DNA of 64,000 nucleotides, from the NCBI GenBank assembly GCA_015680685.1, contig MNCI01017497.1, positions 1,063,039 through 1,127,038 of the forward strand, read 5' to 3'. Of the stretch, positions 46,201-56,735 are shown piece by piece. Within the stretch, counting starts at the first letter, position 1, and each line of letters starts with the position of its first letter. The notes below the pieces were generated by a model. The model had not been told where the DNA came from and searched no databases. It worked only from the letters and a program-made list of their open reading frames with translations. The position numbers were made by a program, and so were the translations under genes. Source of the stretch: Gnetum montanum (lineage: Eukaryota > Streptophyta > Gnetopsida > Gnetales > Gnetaceae).

Positions 46201-46951
46201 ATTTCATAGGTGCCACTTTTAGAAAGTTAATGCAAGGCTTGGGGGTTGAACGTAAATTAACAACATCCTATCACCCCCAAGCCAATGGTGAAGCAGAGGT
46301 AACCAACAGGGAGATCGCAAAGATCTTAATAAGAACCATAAGCAAATATAGGAGATATTTGAGCACCAAACTCAATGATGCCCTTTGGGCCTATCGCTCA
46401 ACATGGAAACTCCCTATTGGCTACTCTCCCTATGAGTTAGTGTACAGAAAAATTTCAACGCTTCCGATTTAGTTTGAGCTTCGTACACTCTCCATTGCCT
46501 ATGATTTGGATCTTAACCTAAGTCTAGGATAGAAAGAAATATTGATCAACCTGAATGTGTTAGATGAAAACAAATTGATGGCCCTATCTTTGAATGAGGT
46601 GCACAAGGTATTTAACAAGCAACGTCATGACCTCAAAATAGAGAAAGTAACATTTCAACTAGGAGATAAGATTCTTTAGTAGAATCCCACACATGTTCCT
46701 TAGAAGACAAAATTCCAAATGTTGTGGAAGGGACCTTATATAATTGATCAAACTTTCCCTCTTGGGTCATGTTAATCTATAAGCTTGAAAGTCCAAATAA
46801 AATGTAATTGATCAACATCCAACAAGTAAAACCTTTCCTAGAACCAAGACAAGCTAGTGCAACTACAACCTTAAAGAATAGACAACCATGTTTAATTTTT
46901 CAAATCTCCTCCTTCCAACTTAGTCATGGGGGAGATAGCCATCCGTGCTAA
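43240..46951 (+). pseudogene. pol of element C: protease, RT, RNase H, integrase
   Basis: Protease: KALLNFDFNVNLIF (active-site DSG lost), MYKAWNLPPLKK, FPIIMGRAWLSMV (43350-43620). RT: INFRLLNMAMFKDHFPLPFV, MPFGLCNAPTTF and FMDEF (44701-44717; the second Asp is changed to Glu). RNase H: MTDASNYAL, IEKELMAVVYALDKFKHYVL (45148-45330), IDHLSQLRW. Integrase: GHLYKMCVNGV, HEGPCGGHYA, then an open 152-codon stretch (46014-46472) with VDYCIKWVE, ALIFDNGTHF, QANGEAEVTNREI and KLNDALWAYRSTWKLPIGYS, giving placeable D, D and E residues. Ends GGDSHPC at 46951. Athila-like in integrase. Confidence 0.85.
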
Positions 46952-47608
46952 AAACCCATATGGCTACTTAGTTTTCCTACTTTTTTGTTTTTCTTTAACA
47001 TTTTTGATTTTACAAGTTATTTATTTTACAAATTTTTGATTTTCAATTTCTTTTGTATTTTTTCCATTTTTGTTTTTATACAATTGTTAGTATATTTGAA
47101 CCTTTCTTGATTACTCTATAACTTTTTATATATATTTTATCTTATTTTTTTTTGTTTGAGTGTAACGTTTCATCATTTTTTACTAATAAAAGTGTTTTAT
47201 TACTGCAGGACACAATGGCATTGTTGCTCTTTATTGATGATGGTTTGTGCTTAATGTTGTGATTATCAATGTCCCATTTCTATTCTTGAATTTTGATGTT
47301 TGATGACTATGACATGGTTTATTTTTCATGGAACAGGTAGTGAGTCCATGTCATCTGCCTATCCAATAAACTCTATGGTTTTCCTTGTTTTGGAAGTTTG
47401 AGGTCCCTTGCATTAAAGAAACTTTTAATTAATTGGTGACTTTGGTAGTTCTAGAATTGAGGAGGATCCAAAGGTTTGTAGAGGTTGTGACTTCAAGGGG
47501 ACCTAATACTCTTTGTACTCTTTTGCTTGCTTGAGTGCCTGAGTGTTTTTCATGGACTTCTTATTGTTCCATTTCAGCCACTACTAGGAAGTCAAATAAA
47601 GTCTTTGC

Positions 47609-47791
47609 ATGGTGTGGTTCCCATCCAAAAATTCTAAAAAAGAAAAGAACAAAACAAAACAAAAAAAAATAATTCAAAAAGCAAACATGATGGAAATTCA
47701 AAGCACACCCCTTAGAAAAATAAATGGGCTACAAGCACTGGTTATGGGACTAGAAAGACATGCATCCATGCTTGAAGGTCTCTCTAACTGA
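47609..47791 (+). CDS. Conserved short ORF in the pol-aORF spacer (61 codons with stop)
   Basis: An open frame MVWFPSKNSKKEKNKT...MMEIQSTPLRK...LQALVMGLERH...EGLSN. The B copy (36512-36660) keeps the start and the MEIQS.PLR...LQALVM.LERH block at the same distance from pol. It is Lys-rich at the N-terminal end and helical at the C-terminal end. No known family was recognised. It could be a real small protein, an upstream ORF in the aORF message, or chance conservation between related copies. Confidence 0.4.
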   Translation: MVWFPSKNSKKEKNKTKQKKIIQKANMMEIQSTPLRKINGLQALVMGLERHASMLEGLSN

Positions 47792-48190
47792 GGCCCTCTG
47801 TCACTTCCTACTTCTCTTTTCTTCTCTTTATGGAATGGTGGTTATTTGTGGTTGAACTCTTATGTCTTGAGGGGGTGGATCGGTCTTAGAGTGATGATGT
47901 GAAGTCACTGAAAGTGGCTGGTTTTGGTCTGGACTAAGGATGCATCTTCTTAGGTCATCTTAAACACAAACTCCATAAGGGACTTCTTATGACCTCAATT
48001 TGAGATTCCATTCCACCTTCTCTATCATCCATCCATGCTACCATAACTCACCTCACTGCCGAGTTCTATGTTATGCTCTATGTTTTAGTCTGATGTGTTT
48101 AAATTCTTTGATAGATTCTTTTTGGTTGGTCCTTAACTTCTCATGAGCATTAATCAACTGTGGGGGTGCATGAACTCCTTAGTTGAGGTT

Positions 48191-48238
48191 ATGCAAGGGC
48201 ATTAAGGGCATGAGCCTACTATGGGGAGGATCCACTTG
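48191..48238 (+). other. Conserved noncoding block in the spacer (C copy)
   Basis: Shares GCAAGGGCATTAAGGGCAT and CTATGGGGAGGA with the B copy and much of it with A. A few bases upstream, GTGGGGGTG recalls the element's true PPT (GTGGGGGTA). Confidence 0.65.
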
Positions 48239-48530
48239 GATATCTCTTGGTTTGGTTTGTTATGTTCCTTACCTTAGACATTGCTACAATCCTATTCTTC
48301 GCATATTCCATTAAGGAAACCACTATGTGCTCCTTGACCTCTCATTTTCACCCTCTTTCTTAATTTTCTTAATTTTCTCAATTGTTAGGACTTCAACATC
48401 CTCTTCTCATATTTTCATCATGTTCGTTGTTGTTTGGGATTCCATTTGACCCTAATTTCATTCAAAATATCTTTGTAATTTTCAAGTTTTAACCAAGTCA
48501 ACTACAGTTAATGGTAGTCAATAGTTTCGT

Positions 48531-48573
48531 TAACGAGGCCCTATTAATGCATCACAAAAACTCTATATATACC
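48531..48573 (+). promoter_or_regulatory. U3-like internal promoter candidate of aORF C
   Basis: The 22 bases at 48531-48552 differ at only two positions from 52089-52110 in the element's own 3' LTR U3 (core ACGAGGCCCTATT.ATGCAT). A TATATATA box follows (48563-48571), just as TATAAATA follows in the LTR. It lies about 460 bp upstream of the aORF ATG. This is the best evidence that the aORF has an LTR-like promoter; activity is inferred. Confidence 0.55.
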
Positions 48574-48718
48574 ATTGCAAACTTTGAAATTTTTATCATT
48601 TGCCTCATAATACATAAGGAAGTTTTTCTATTTTTCAAAGCCTAAGGCCTTCCAAAGCCCTTAACTTTCAAACCGTTTGTTCAAAGCACTTTGTTCATTG
48701 ATCCTGCACTTATCATAG

Positions 48719-49028
48719 GTAAGCTTTTCATTGTGGGGGCTGCAAACGTTAAGGTTGTTGATGAAATTTTTTTGAAAATTTTTCTAAATCCTCCAAAGGA
48801 TTAATGAATATAACGATACGAAACCATCAATTTTCAAGAGTTAACCCTTCCAACACCCTCCAAAATGATTTATTAACAATAAAATATAAATAAAATTATG
48901 ATTAAAACTAATTAAATTAGCCATAATCACAACTTAGCCAAGTGTAACTATCCTAAGGAGATAAAGATATCCTAATTATTTGATGTTACAAAACAAATTG
49001 CTAACCCATGGTCTTATTGTGATTATAG
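48719..49028 (+). other. Putative leader intron of aORF C
   Basis: Donor ATAG|GTAAGCTT at 48719 is near consensus. The acceptor GATTATAG ends at 49028 directly before the ATG. Length 310 bp. Equivalent intervals occur in A and B. Confidence 0.5.
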
Positions 49029-51791
49029 ATGGCACTAAGATCGAAATTCTCATAAGAAGGAGAACCCTCTCAACCAAGGGAGAAATGACCTAGAGCTAGA
49101 AGGGGCCAACAAGAACAAGCCCAAAAATTACCAGAGGTAACCCATGCAATTAGAGCTCTTTGTAAAGAGCCCAAAGTGGAATCTATTTGATAGATTCTAG
49201 AAGAAGGAATGCTGACAAAGCAATCACAGTGAGGGGAAGCACCAGGACTCATGCTAAGGCTTGAAGTCACTTTAACTCAAACTTGCCTTGATATCATTAG
49301 ACCTGAGAGATTTAGTGCTTAGTTTTCCAAGAACTAAATTTTGGGCCATTTCTATGAAAAGCTCCAACAGAAGTTAGAACAAAATTGCAAACCTCTCCCA
49401 TGTGACTAATCATCACCTCTAGTGGGGAGTGGTACATTGGAGAGACATATCTCTTCTGGAATAACATACGGTTGGGGTCCATAATAAAAATCAAGGATAT
49501 TTAGGTGTCCTACTTAGCCAAGGTAATTGCATAGGAAATGGGGTTGCCTAATATTGGGACACAACTAGCAGAGCTATCAACACAAGGTGATCCTAAGGTC
49601 AAAAAGGAGTGGACTCAATGATGTTACGATGTTGACCATAAGGACTCAACTGGTGGAGCACATCTACTTTAAGATTGTGGCCTATCACCTCAATCCAATG
49701 GTAAGGCCCAGCAAGGTGACTACCTTTTCCACGTAGGCATGTGCCACTCTAAGTGAGGGATTTTCTATAAACCTTCAACAACTAATCCTTCCCTTTTTGT
49801 GCCTCATTTGGAAACTTTGCAAAAGGATAGGAATCATTTGTTATGCTAATGACATTATTAGACATGGTCCTTTGGCTTCATGGCCTGAAATCATGAAAGA
49901 AAAGACACTTACCACAACTAAGGAAGAGGAGTAGCTGCCACCTCCACCGCCTACTCAAGAGACAATGCTAAGAACAGCTCTTGCATGAGCAAGAGCAACA
50001 TGCAGGGACAAGTAGTATAGACCCATCTGTGTATCAACCAGTGATGAGTCACCTTAAATGTGATGGCTTGAAAAATTAGCTAGATTGAATGGGGTGGGCC
50101 AATATTCTCTACCCAACAAATGTAGTTGCCTATGAGGTCTGATCCCAATGCTCAAGAGGTAATGGTGTCATTATCACAATACCATTTATTCCTAGAAATC
50201 TCTAGGAATGCCACCTCCTTCTTAGTGCATTTAGAGGAAGGTGAAGGGCCCACTATATTGGTGATGTAGTACTAAGGGTAAGAGATTGTGGTTGAAGTAG
50301 TTGCTGACCACATCATCAAAATACTTAATGCACCTATGGCATTTGTACTAGACGTATCTATACTTTGAGATGTGCAAACATATGTAGGCATGGTTAGCAA
50401 AAAATTGAGTGCAAACTAGCATGAAGAATTGCTAGATCGACTCGTAAGGATCAGGTAATCGATTCTAGATATCTTTGATTTTCCGAATAACATCACCACA
50501 ACCTAGTTAGAGCTACTGGAAGCAAGGGGAAAATGAATTATCTTGGAGGGGCAACTCAAAATGGCTCAAGCATAGAATCAATGCTTGGCCATGAAGGTTG
50601 TTGAATTACATGCCCATCTTACTGCTCTTGCACTCCTTAGCCCAACAATAACTAGAGATGAAGCTTTTTAATAGCTTCAAGTATGATCTAGGAAGGTTGA
50701 GGAGGAAGTAGTGATAGCCATATTTAATCAGTTCATATTAGAAGAAAATACATATTCAGTTCAGAAGGACTTGGTTTAGATGCACTAGGAGAATGAGGCA
50801 TTGACCATAGAAAATCATTACCTGTGCAATGTTGATGCCCAAAAAGAAAAAATGTAAGAATTTATTCATCAACAGCAAGAGTAGTTAGCCAGGGTGAATA
50901 TTGAATTAAGAAAATTGACCATAGAAAATTAAAATCTGTCTATGGAAGAATTCTATGCATTACACCAGAAGTTTGACATTGAGATCGTTGCCTAGAAAAA
51001 TGAAGCTTTGAAGTTTGAACGAGTTAAAAATCACTATAGAGACTAGGTTGGCTTGTAGAAGGAAGGAAATAAGAAGCACATCTAGATGGAAAAGGTAAAA
51101 GTAAACGAAGCTCTCCAACAACTTCAACAAGGAAGAGAACTAGGGCAGCCCATCAACTACTAGGATTGATGCATACAACAAAGTGGAGATCCGCCTAAAG
51201 GAGTTGTAGATAGAGGAGATGATAGAATACATGGAGTTGGCCAATTTTCTCTATGTGAACCTGGTGATGATGACTACTAGATAGCCATGGTTGGAATTGG
51301 AAAAATAAGTGGCTAGCTCATATTTGCTATACGAGGCAAAGTTGAAACACCATAAAGACACCAAGCAAAATCTTGAGACTACAAATGCTGAACTCAAAGT
51401 TCTCAAAGCATGATTCATGGATCAACAATCAACTGATGAGAAATTAGCCAAAAGAATTAATGATTACCAGGAGCTAAAGGATGTAATTAGAACATTTGAC
51501 ATTAAATGCAAACAATTTGCTACCTAGTTTATCAATGCAAAGGAGCTCTTTCTAGCAATCCCATGTCCTTGGGATGTGCCCATTTTGACCCACATTGACA
51601 AAGTTGCATGGATGGTGCATAGTCTTAGAAGTAAGGAGGAGTAAATGAAAGAATTTTTGGATGCTTTCTACCTCTCATCAAAAGTTGTAGTAGCAACAAG
51701 ATAGCCACAGTTTTGTTGACCGCCACACGTGCCTAAAGCTAGTGAAGGTCCCTCAGAACCTCAAGAGCCACCACCTCCTTGGACTATTTGA
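49029..51791 (+). pseudogene. aORF of element C (about 920 codons, broken)
   Basis: Start at 49029 after an acceptor-like TATAG; stop at 51789-51791, matching the ends in A and B. The N-domain (about 49420-49860) shows SSGEWYIGETYLFWNN, MGLPNIGTQLAELSTQGDPK and FVPHL pieces, with shifts. The middle domain (50050-50480) shares SRNAT and HEELLDRL-type motifs with A and B. A long coiled coil (about 50500-51420) contains MMTTR/MIEYMELAN-like heptads. The C-terminal motif IPCPWDVP (about 51558-51581) precedes AWMVHSLRSKEE. A Pro-rich end (EPPPPWTI) closes the frame. Not an envelope by sequence; role unknown. Confidence 0.7.
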
Positions 51792-52036
51792 CCTTCTCTA
51801 GAAACTTCAAGCCATTAGAGGGCATGTTGTCCAAGTTTTAAGAGTCACATCATGGTGTTCAATTTTGTGTCATAAACATCATAATTTTTGTAATGTGTTG
51901 ATCTATACACTCAGGCACTTAGTTTTGTCAAGTCAGTCTATTTTGTCTTGTTTTGTTAAGAGATAGTTAATAATCCCATACCTTCCCAATTTTATAAAGC
52001 AACTTGAGGATGAGTTTTCAATTAGTCGTGGGGGTA

Positions 52037-52947
52037 TGTGAGTTGTGTTTTTAGTTGCATTGATGAGGCCTAGTCAATGAGGCCTTGTCAACGAGGCCCT
52101 ATTGATGCATGCAATGATGCATCAATGAGTCCCTGTCGACATAGGATCTACATTTGCCTATAAATACTATCTCATTAGCTGCATTTATGGCATTTCTTAT
52201 CATAGTAGTAGCAAAGCTCTTATAGTTTTCTCATTTGAGAGTTAGAATATTTTTGCGCATGCCTGCAATAGGAGTCATTGAGTGTACGAATCTTTACTTG
52301 AGCATTGTTGTACCTGAGCATGATAGTGTGTTCAATAATAAAGATGAGCTTTTTGATAAACCTTGTAGCATTTTGGATAGATTAAATATTTTATTTATGC
52401 ATTTAATGTTTTTAATCAGTTATTCAGTATTTTCTAGTAATTAAGCTAATTAAGATAATTAAGCAAGATAAGCTAGATAGATTAAATCCATAAGTACAAC
52501 CACTTCGAGCACAACATGTATTCGCTTGGTAATCCCAGAAGTGTTACTACTTGGGACACCCAGTAATGTAGTGCTTGGTAACCCAGCAGTGGATATGTGG
52601 GTTCAAGATGTGTATGAAAAGTGGGAATGGATGCTTATGTTAGGATTAGTTAGAGATCAGTTAGTTAGTTAATTTAGATTAGTCATTAAATTATTATATA
52701 TCTCTCTCTTGAAGCACCCAAAAACATGAAACATAAAATGATAAAAATAATATGCCTTGATTACTCTTAACCATACCATTATGCTTCACAAGTGTAATTG
52801 GGAAGACAACAAATGACCTTAGGGCAAGGTTCACTTCCTAGAAAACTAATGTACTAGAAACTGTAATGTCCATGGAATTTAACTAGATTGTGTGTGAACT
52901 ATTTGTGATTTGTATGGTTGGGTGTAGGGGTACCCCGCTACTCATCA
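52037..52947 (+). repeat. 3' LTR of element C (911 bp)
   Basis: Starts TGTGAGTT after GTCGTGGGGGTA and ends CTACTCATCA. TATAAATA at 52159-52166, AATAAA near 52338, three CTTGG-type motifs at about 52526-52580. The U3 palindrome segment is about 38 bp shorter than in the 5' copy. Confidence 0.95.
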
Positions 52948-52952
52948 AGTAG

Positions 52953-53873
52953 GAGTAGCTTGCCAAGGTATCCATAAAGTTGAGGAGGTTGGTAACAAAA
53001 AATCATAATCTCTCAATGAAGGAAGTCTGCGCTCTTCACCAGAAATCAACAATAGAGATTGTTTCCTAGAAGAATGAGGTCCTCAAGTTTGAAAGGGTCC
53101 AAAATCATTATAGGTATCAGGTTGGCCTTTAAAATGAAATCAATGAAAAATAAATCAAACTAGCGAAAGCAAAAGTCAATGGGGCCCTCCAGTAACTACA
53201 ATAAGATGGTGGCATGTGAAAGCTCATCTTTAATGGACTAAATGTAGATAACAAGATAGAAAGCCACCTTAGGGAGCTACAAATCAAAGAGATGATGGAG
53301 TACATGGAGCTTGCCAATCTTCATTATGCAAACTTGGCAATGTTGACTGCTGGAAGGTTAAGGTTAGAACTGGAGCAACAAGTCGCTAACTCATACCTCT
53401 TATATGGGGTAGAGTTTAAGCATCATAAGGAGACAAGGAAAAAATTAGAAATGATCAATGTTAAGATTGAATTCCTCAAAGTCCTATTCATAGATCAACG
53501 ATCAACATATGAGGACCTAGTGAGAAGAATGAGTGAGTACTAAGAGTTGCAGAATATTGTTTGAGTGTTCAACATTGAATGCAAATAATTTACTTCCTAG
53601 TTTGTCAATGTGAGGGATTTTTTCCCTATCAGGACCTATTTGTGGAATGTTCCTATATCGGTCCATATTGGTGATGTTGCGTGGACCATGTACAATCTCC
53701 AGAGTAAGAAGAAGATGATGAAAGCACTACTGGATGCTTATCTTTCACTAGTAGTTGTAGTTGCTTTAGGATAACCAACACTGCCATAGCCTAAACCACA
53801 ACCATTGTGTGTAGTAGAGGCAAGGAAAGCTCCTTCAGCATCTTAGGAGCCTCAACTTCTTGGGATCATTTAA
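52953..53873 (+). pseudogene. aORF of element B, second part (coiled-coil half)
   Basis: Continues B's aORF after element C and its AGTAG duplication. Coiled-coil stretches include MMEYMELANLHYANLAMLTA (53292) and LELEQQVANSYLLYGVEF. The C-terminal motif is recognisable as TYLWNVPISVHIGDVAW followed by KKKMMKALLDAY. The stop is at 53871-53873, in the same place as in A and C. In-frame stops remain. Confidence 0.7.
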
Positions 53874-54120
53874 TTTTTTTCTCTCATCTTCAAGTTACCA
53901 AAGGGATTTTGCTATTAATTTTTGTAACAATGTTTAATTTTCTTTTCATAAATATCAATTTTTGTAAAAGTTGTAAATTCGTATACTTGGGCACTTAGTG
54001 TTAATTTGAGTTAGTCTGATTCAATTAGTTAATAATTCCTTACCTTTCTAGAATTATGTAAAGAACTTATTTATTCCTTTTGTTCACTTGAGGATAAGTT
54101 TTCATTTTATTATGGTGGTA

Positions 54121-54855
54121 TGCTGAGTCATTGTTGGTAGGATCTAGTTGATGCATTTCATGTTGATGTGATCCCTTTAACATGTATCCATCAATGTAGC
54201 TATGTTGACATGTATTTTTCAATGTAGTTGTGTCAACACGTACCCATGAATGCATGATTTGATGCATCGACACATATGCGTCAATAGAGTGTTTGGTCTT
54301 ACCTATATAAATTCATGCACCCATCGTATTTATAACATTCATTATGAAATAACATAGTAGAGCTCTTGAAATTTTTTCATTTTAGATAGAGAATATTTTC
54401 CAAGTACCCATAGTAGAAGTTGAGAAGTTCACAGATCTTTATTCAAGTATTGATGTACCTAGACAGCTTAATGTAAACACCAATCAAGACGAGCTCTCTT
54501 AATAAACTTTGTAGCACTTAGACTTAGCACAATATTTACTTAATGCATTTATTGTTTATTTAATTTACTTTCATGCATTTAATTAATTAACTGAATATGG
54601 ATAATTAATGTACATTAGTACAACCATCTCGAGTATATGTTAATGCTTGGTAATTCAAGTAGTGCTTATGCTTGGTAATTCAACCATATCATTTTACCTC
54701 ACAAGTGGAACTGGGAAGACAATGATTACATCTTTAAGATTCACGACCTAGATAAGGTGTACTTAGAGAACTAAAGTCTATAGAATTCGATCAAATCTCT
54801 TAGTGAATGTTAGTGATTCATATGGTTGGGCATAGGGACTACTTGCTACTCATCA
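54121..54855 (+). repeat. 3' LTR of element B (735 bp)
   Basis: Starts TGCTGAGT after ATGGTGGTA and ends CTACTCATCA, then AAGCA. TATATAAAT at 54304-54312. Compared with the 5' LTR it lacks about 180 bp near its 3' side but has about 54 bp more in the U3 palindrome segment. Confidence 0.95.
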
Positions 54856-54860
54856 AAGCA

Positions 54861-55575
54861 CTAGTATTATTTGCTAAAAAGGAGAATGAAACCTTAAGAT
54901 TGTGTTATTACTATAACTTGATAAATAAATATACCATCAAGAAGAAGTATTCAGTGCCTTTGTGTCAGATTTATTTGATCAGCTAACAAGAGCTTGAACA
55001 TTCACTTGGCTTGATCTTTACCATGGATATTATTAGGTGTTTATTATTGAAGGTGATGAGGAGAACAAAACATGTGCAACATACTATGGATTTTATGAAT
55101 AGATGATGATGGTCTTTGGATGATGTAATGATTTTATCTTTTTTGTATGTGCATGAATGAAGTGTTTCACTAGTACCTTGACAAAGTTTTTGTTGTTTAT
55201 GTGCATAACATTTTGAAGTACTTTCATTTTATGAAAGAGCACCTTCAATACTTGGAGTTGATGTTCTCAAAATTACAAGAGCAAAAGTTGTATGTAAAGT
55301 GAAACAATTATGAATTTGGTAGAGATGAGGTAAAATTCTTATGGTACATTATTGGTGGTGGAAAAATGAAGTTGGATCAACAAAAGGTAAAGGCATTATA
55401 GCTTGTATTTTTCCTAAGAACATACATGAACTAGGATAGTTTTTGACATTGATGAGTTATTATAGAAAGTTCATCAAAGGGCTCTCAAGAGTCTCAACAA
55501 TTATGAAAAATTTGTATAAGAAAGAAGTTGCTTAAAGATGAAAGGATAGGTGCGAGAATGCTTTTGACAAGATGC
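54861..55575 (+). pseudogene. Reina-like reverse transcriptase fragment
   Basis: Resumes exactly after the AAGCA duplication: VLFAKKENETLRLC, INKYTIKKKYSVPL, then FVVYVHNILKYF (about 55189-55224), where the catalytic YLDD has become YVHN, so both Asp residues are lost. EVKFLWYIIGGGKMKLDQQK and LMSYYRKFIKGLSRVST follow. It ends at CENAFDKM, where the hairpin and LINE sequence begin. Confidence 0.8.
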
Positions 55576-55602
55576 ACATATCCTTTCATCTTTAAGCAAC
55601 TT
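55525..55602. repeat. 24-bp perfect inverted repeat at the chromovirus-LINE junction
   Basis: The left arm at 55525-55548 and the right arm at 55579-55602 are exact reverse complements separated by 30 bp. The left arm is chromovirus sequence; the right arm starts the region that leads into the LINE. Confidence 0.95.
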
Positions 55603-55639
55603 AGAAAACATAGAGAAAACTTAGAAAACATAGAGAAAA
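55600..55639 (+). repeat. 20-bp tandem duplication beside the hairpin
   Basis: CTTAGAAAACATAGAGAAAA occurs twice without change, directly after the right arm and before the LINE RT motif. Confidence 0.95.
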
Positions 55640-56735
55640 TTAACATATGATATTCATTGACTTAGAAAAAGTATATGGTAGAGTGCCTAGAGATATTATT
55701 TGCTAGGCCTTGTAGAGGAAAAACATCCCTAATAAATATATTAAAGTGATTCAAGATATGTATGAAGGAGCTACTACTAAAGTTAGAACAACTTATGGAA
55801 TAACATTTGATTTTCCAGTCACATTAGGTTTACATTAAAGGTTTACACTTAGCTAATACTAATTTGCCATTATTATGAATTAATTAACAAAGAAAATATA
55901 AGATGAAATCCCTTGATATATGCTATTTGCAGATGATATTGTGTTGGTGGATACAACTCAAGAAAATATTGTTGGTAAAATGATGAAGTGGAGACATGCT
56001 CTAGAATCAAAAGGCTTAAAAATTAGCAAAAGTAAGATAGAATATATGGAATTCAATTTTAGTTAAAATATAAATAGTGGTGAAATAAAAGTGATAATTC
56101 AAGGAAAAAAGTCTATCACTACAAATAATTTCAATACCTAGGATAAATTCTTTAATTAGATGATGAAATTAATAAAGATATTAGAAATAGAATTGAGGTA
56201 GGATCATCAAAATAGAGATAGGATAGTGGTATCCTATGTAATAAAAGAATGATAATTAAATAAAATGGAAAATTCTATAGGAAAACAATCAAGCCTACTA
56301 TCTTAAATGGTGTTGAACATTAGGCAGTATAAAAAAGGCATGAACAACAAATTAATATGGTAGAAATGCGAATTCTTTGGTAGATATTGAATGTTACTAG
56401 AAAAGATAAACTACATAATACAAACATTAGAGAAAGACTTGAAGTGGCTTCTATTTTAAATAAGCTACAAGAATGATACCTTAGATGATTTGGAAATGTG
56501 TAACGAAGACAAGACAATGAGCCTATAAAAAAAGGTTACTACATTACTATTTGAGAAAAGCCACTAAAAGGAAGATCAAAGAAGAAATGGAAAAAATGAT
56601 CAAACATGATATGAAGAAACTAAAAATAAAACAAATCTAGCTCTTCATAGAGGTAAACAGTGAAAAATAACTCATGTAGCCAATTCCATTTTGTTGGTAC
56701 AAGGCTAGGATGATGATGAAATGGATGATTTTTAA
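55603..56735 (+). pseudogene. Non-LTR retrotransposon (LINE) RT C-terminal half, RTE-like
   Basis: Reads IFIDLEKVYGRVPRDII (about 55652), YIKVIQDMYEGATTKVRTTY, DFPVTLGLH, then the catalytic LFADDIVLVD with FADD at 55926-55937, and WRHALESKGLKISKSKIEYM. Downstream pieces recall the C-terminal region of plant RTE-type proteins (RRNGKNDQT-type basic part, KITHVAN, DDDEMDD). The 5' half with the endonuclease is absent, typical of 5'-truncated LINE copies. Many TAG/TAA stops at former Q or W codons. The clade call is tentative. Confidence 0.75.

Larger units (their letters stand above)
39769..52947 (+). mobile_element. OTA element C, complete (13.2 kb)
   Basis: Full structure: 5' LTR (39769-40656), tRNA-Asp PBS, gag, pol, spacer, aORF, G-rich PPT (about 52026-52036) and 3' LTR (52037-52947), with a perfect AGTAG duplication (39764-39768 and 52948-52952). 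It is inserted in the aORF of element B. This copy defines the family architecture used to read A, B and T. The two LTRs are clearly diverged, so the insertion is not recent. Confidence 0.95.
19513..54855 (+). mobile_element. OTA element B (outer), carrying elements D and C
   Basis: Its LTRs at 19513-20375 and 54121-54855 are flanked by a perfect AAGCA duplication (19508-19512 and 54856-54860). Between them lie PBS, gag, PR-RT-RH-INT, spacer and aORF in the same order as element C. Gag is split by chromovirus D (21720-30883) and the aORF by element C (39769-52947), both with perfect target duplications. Without the guests B would be about 13 kb. It landed in the RT linker of the Reina-like element. 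Confidence 0.9.
12665..55575 (+). mobile_element. Reina-like chromovirus relic, host of the nested stack
   Basis: Three separated pieces rejoin into one element: gag (12665-13306), gag end to start of RT (18280-19512), and RT (54861-55575). The breaks are filled by the copia element and by OTA element B, each bounded by its own 5-bp target duplication, which shows the pieces were once contiguous. The short CX2CX3HX4C knuckle and the gag and RT linker motifs suggest the Reina group. Its LTRs are not recognised. The 3' end stops where LINE sequence begins. Confidence 0.75.
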
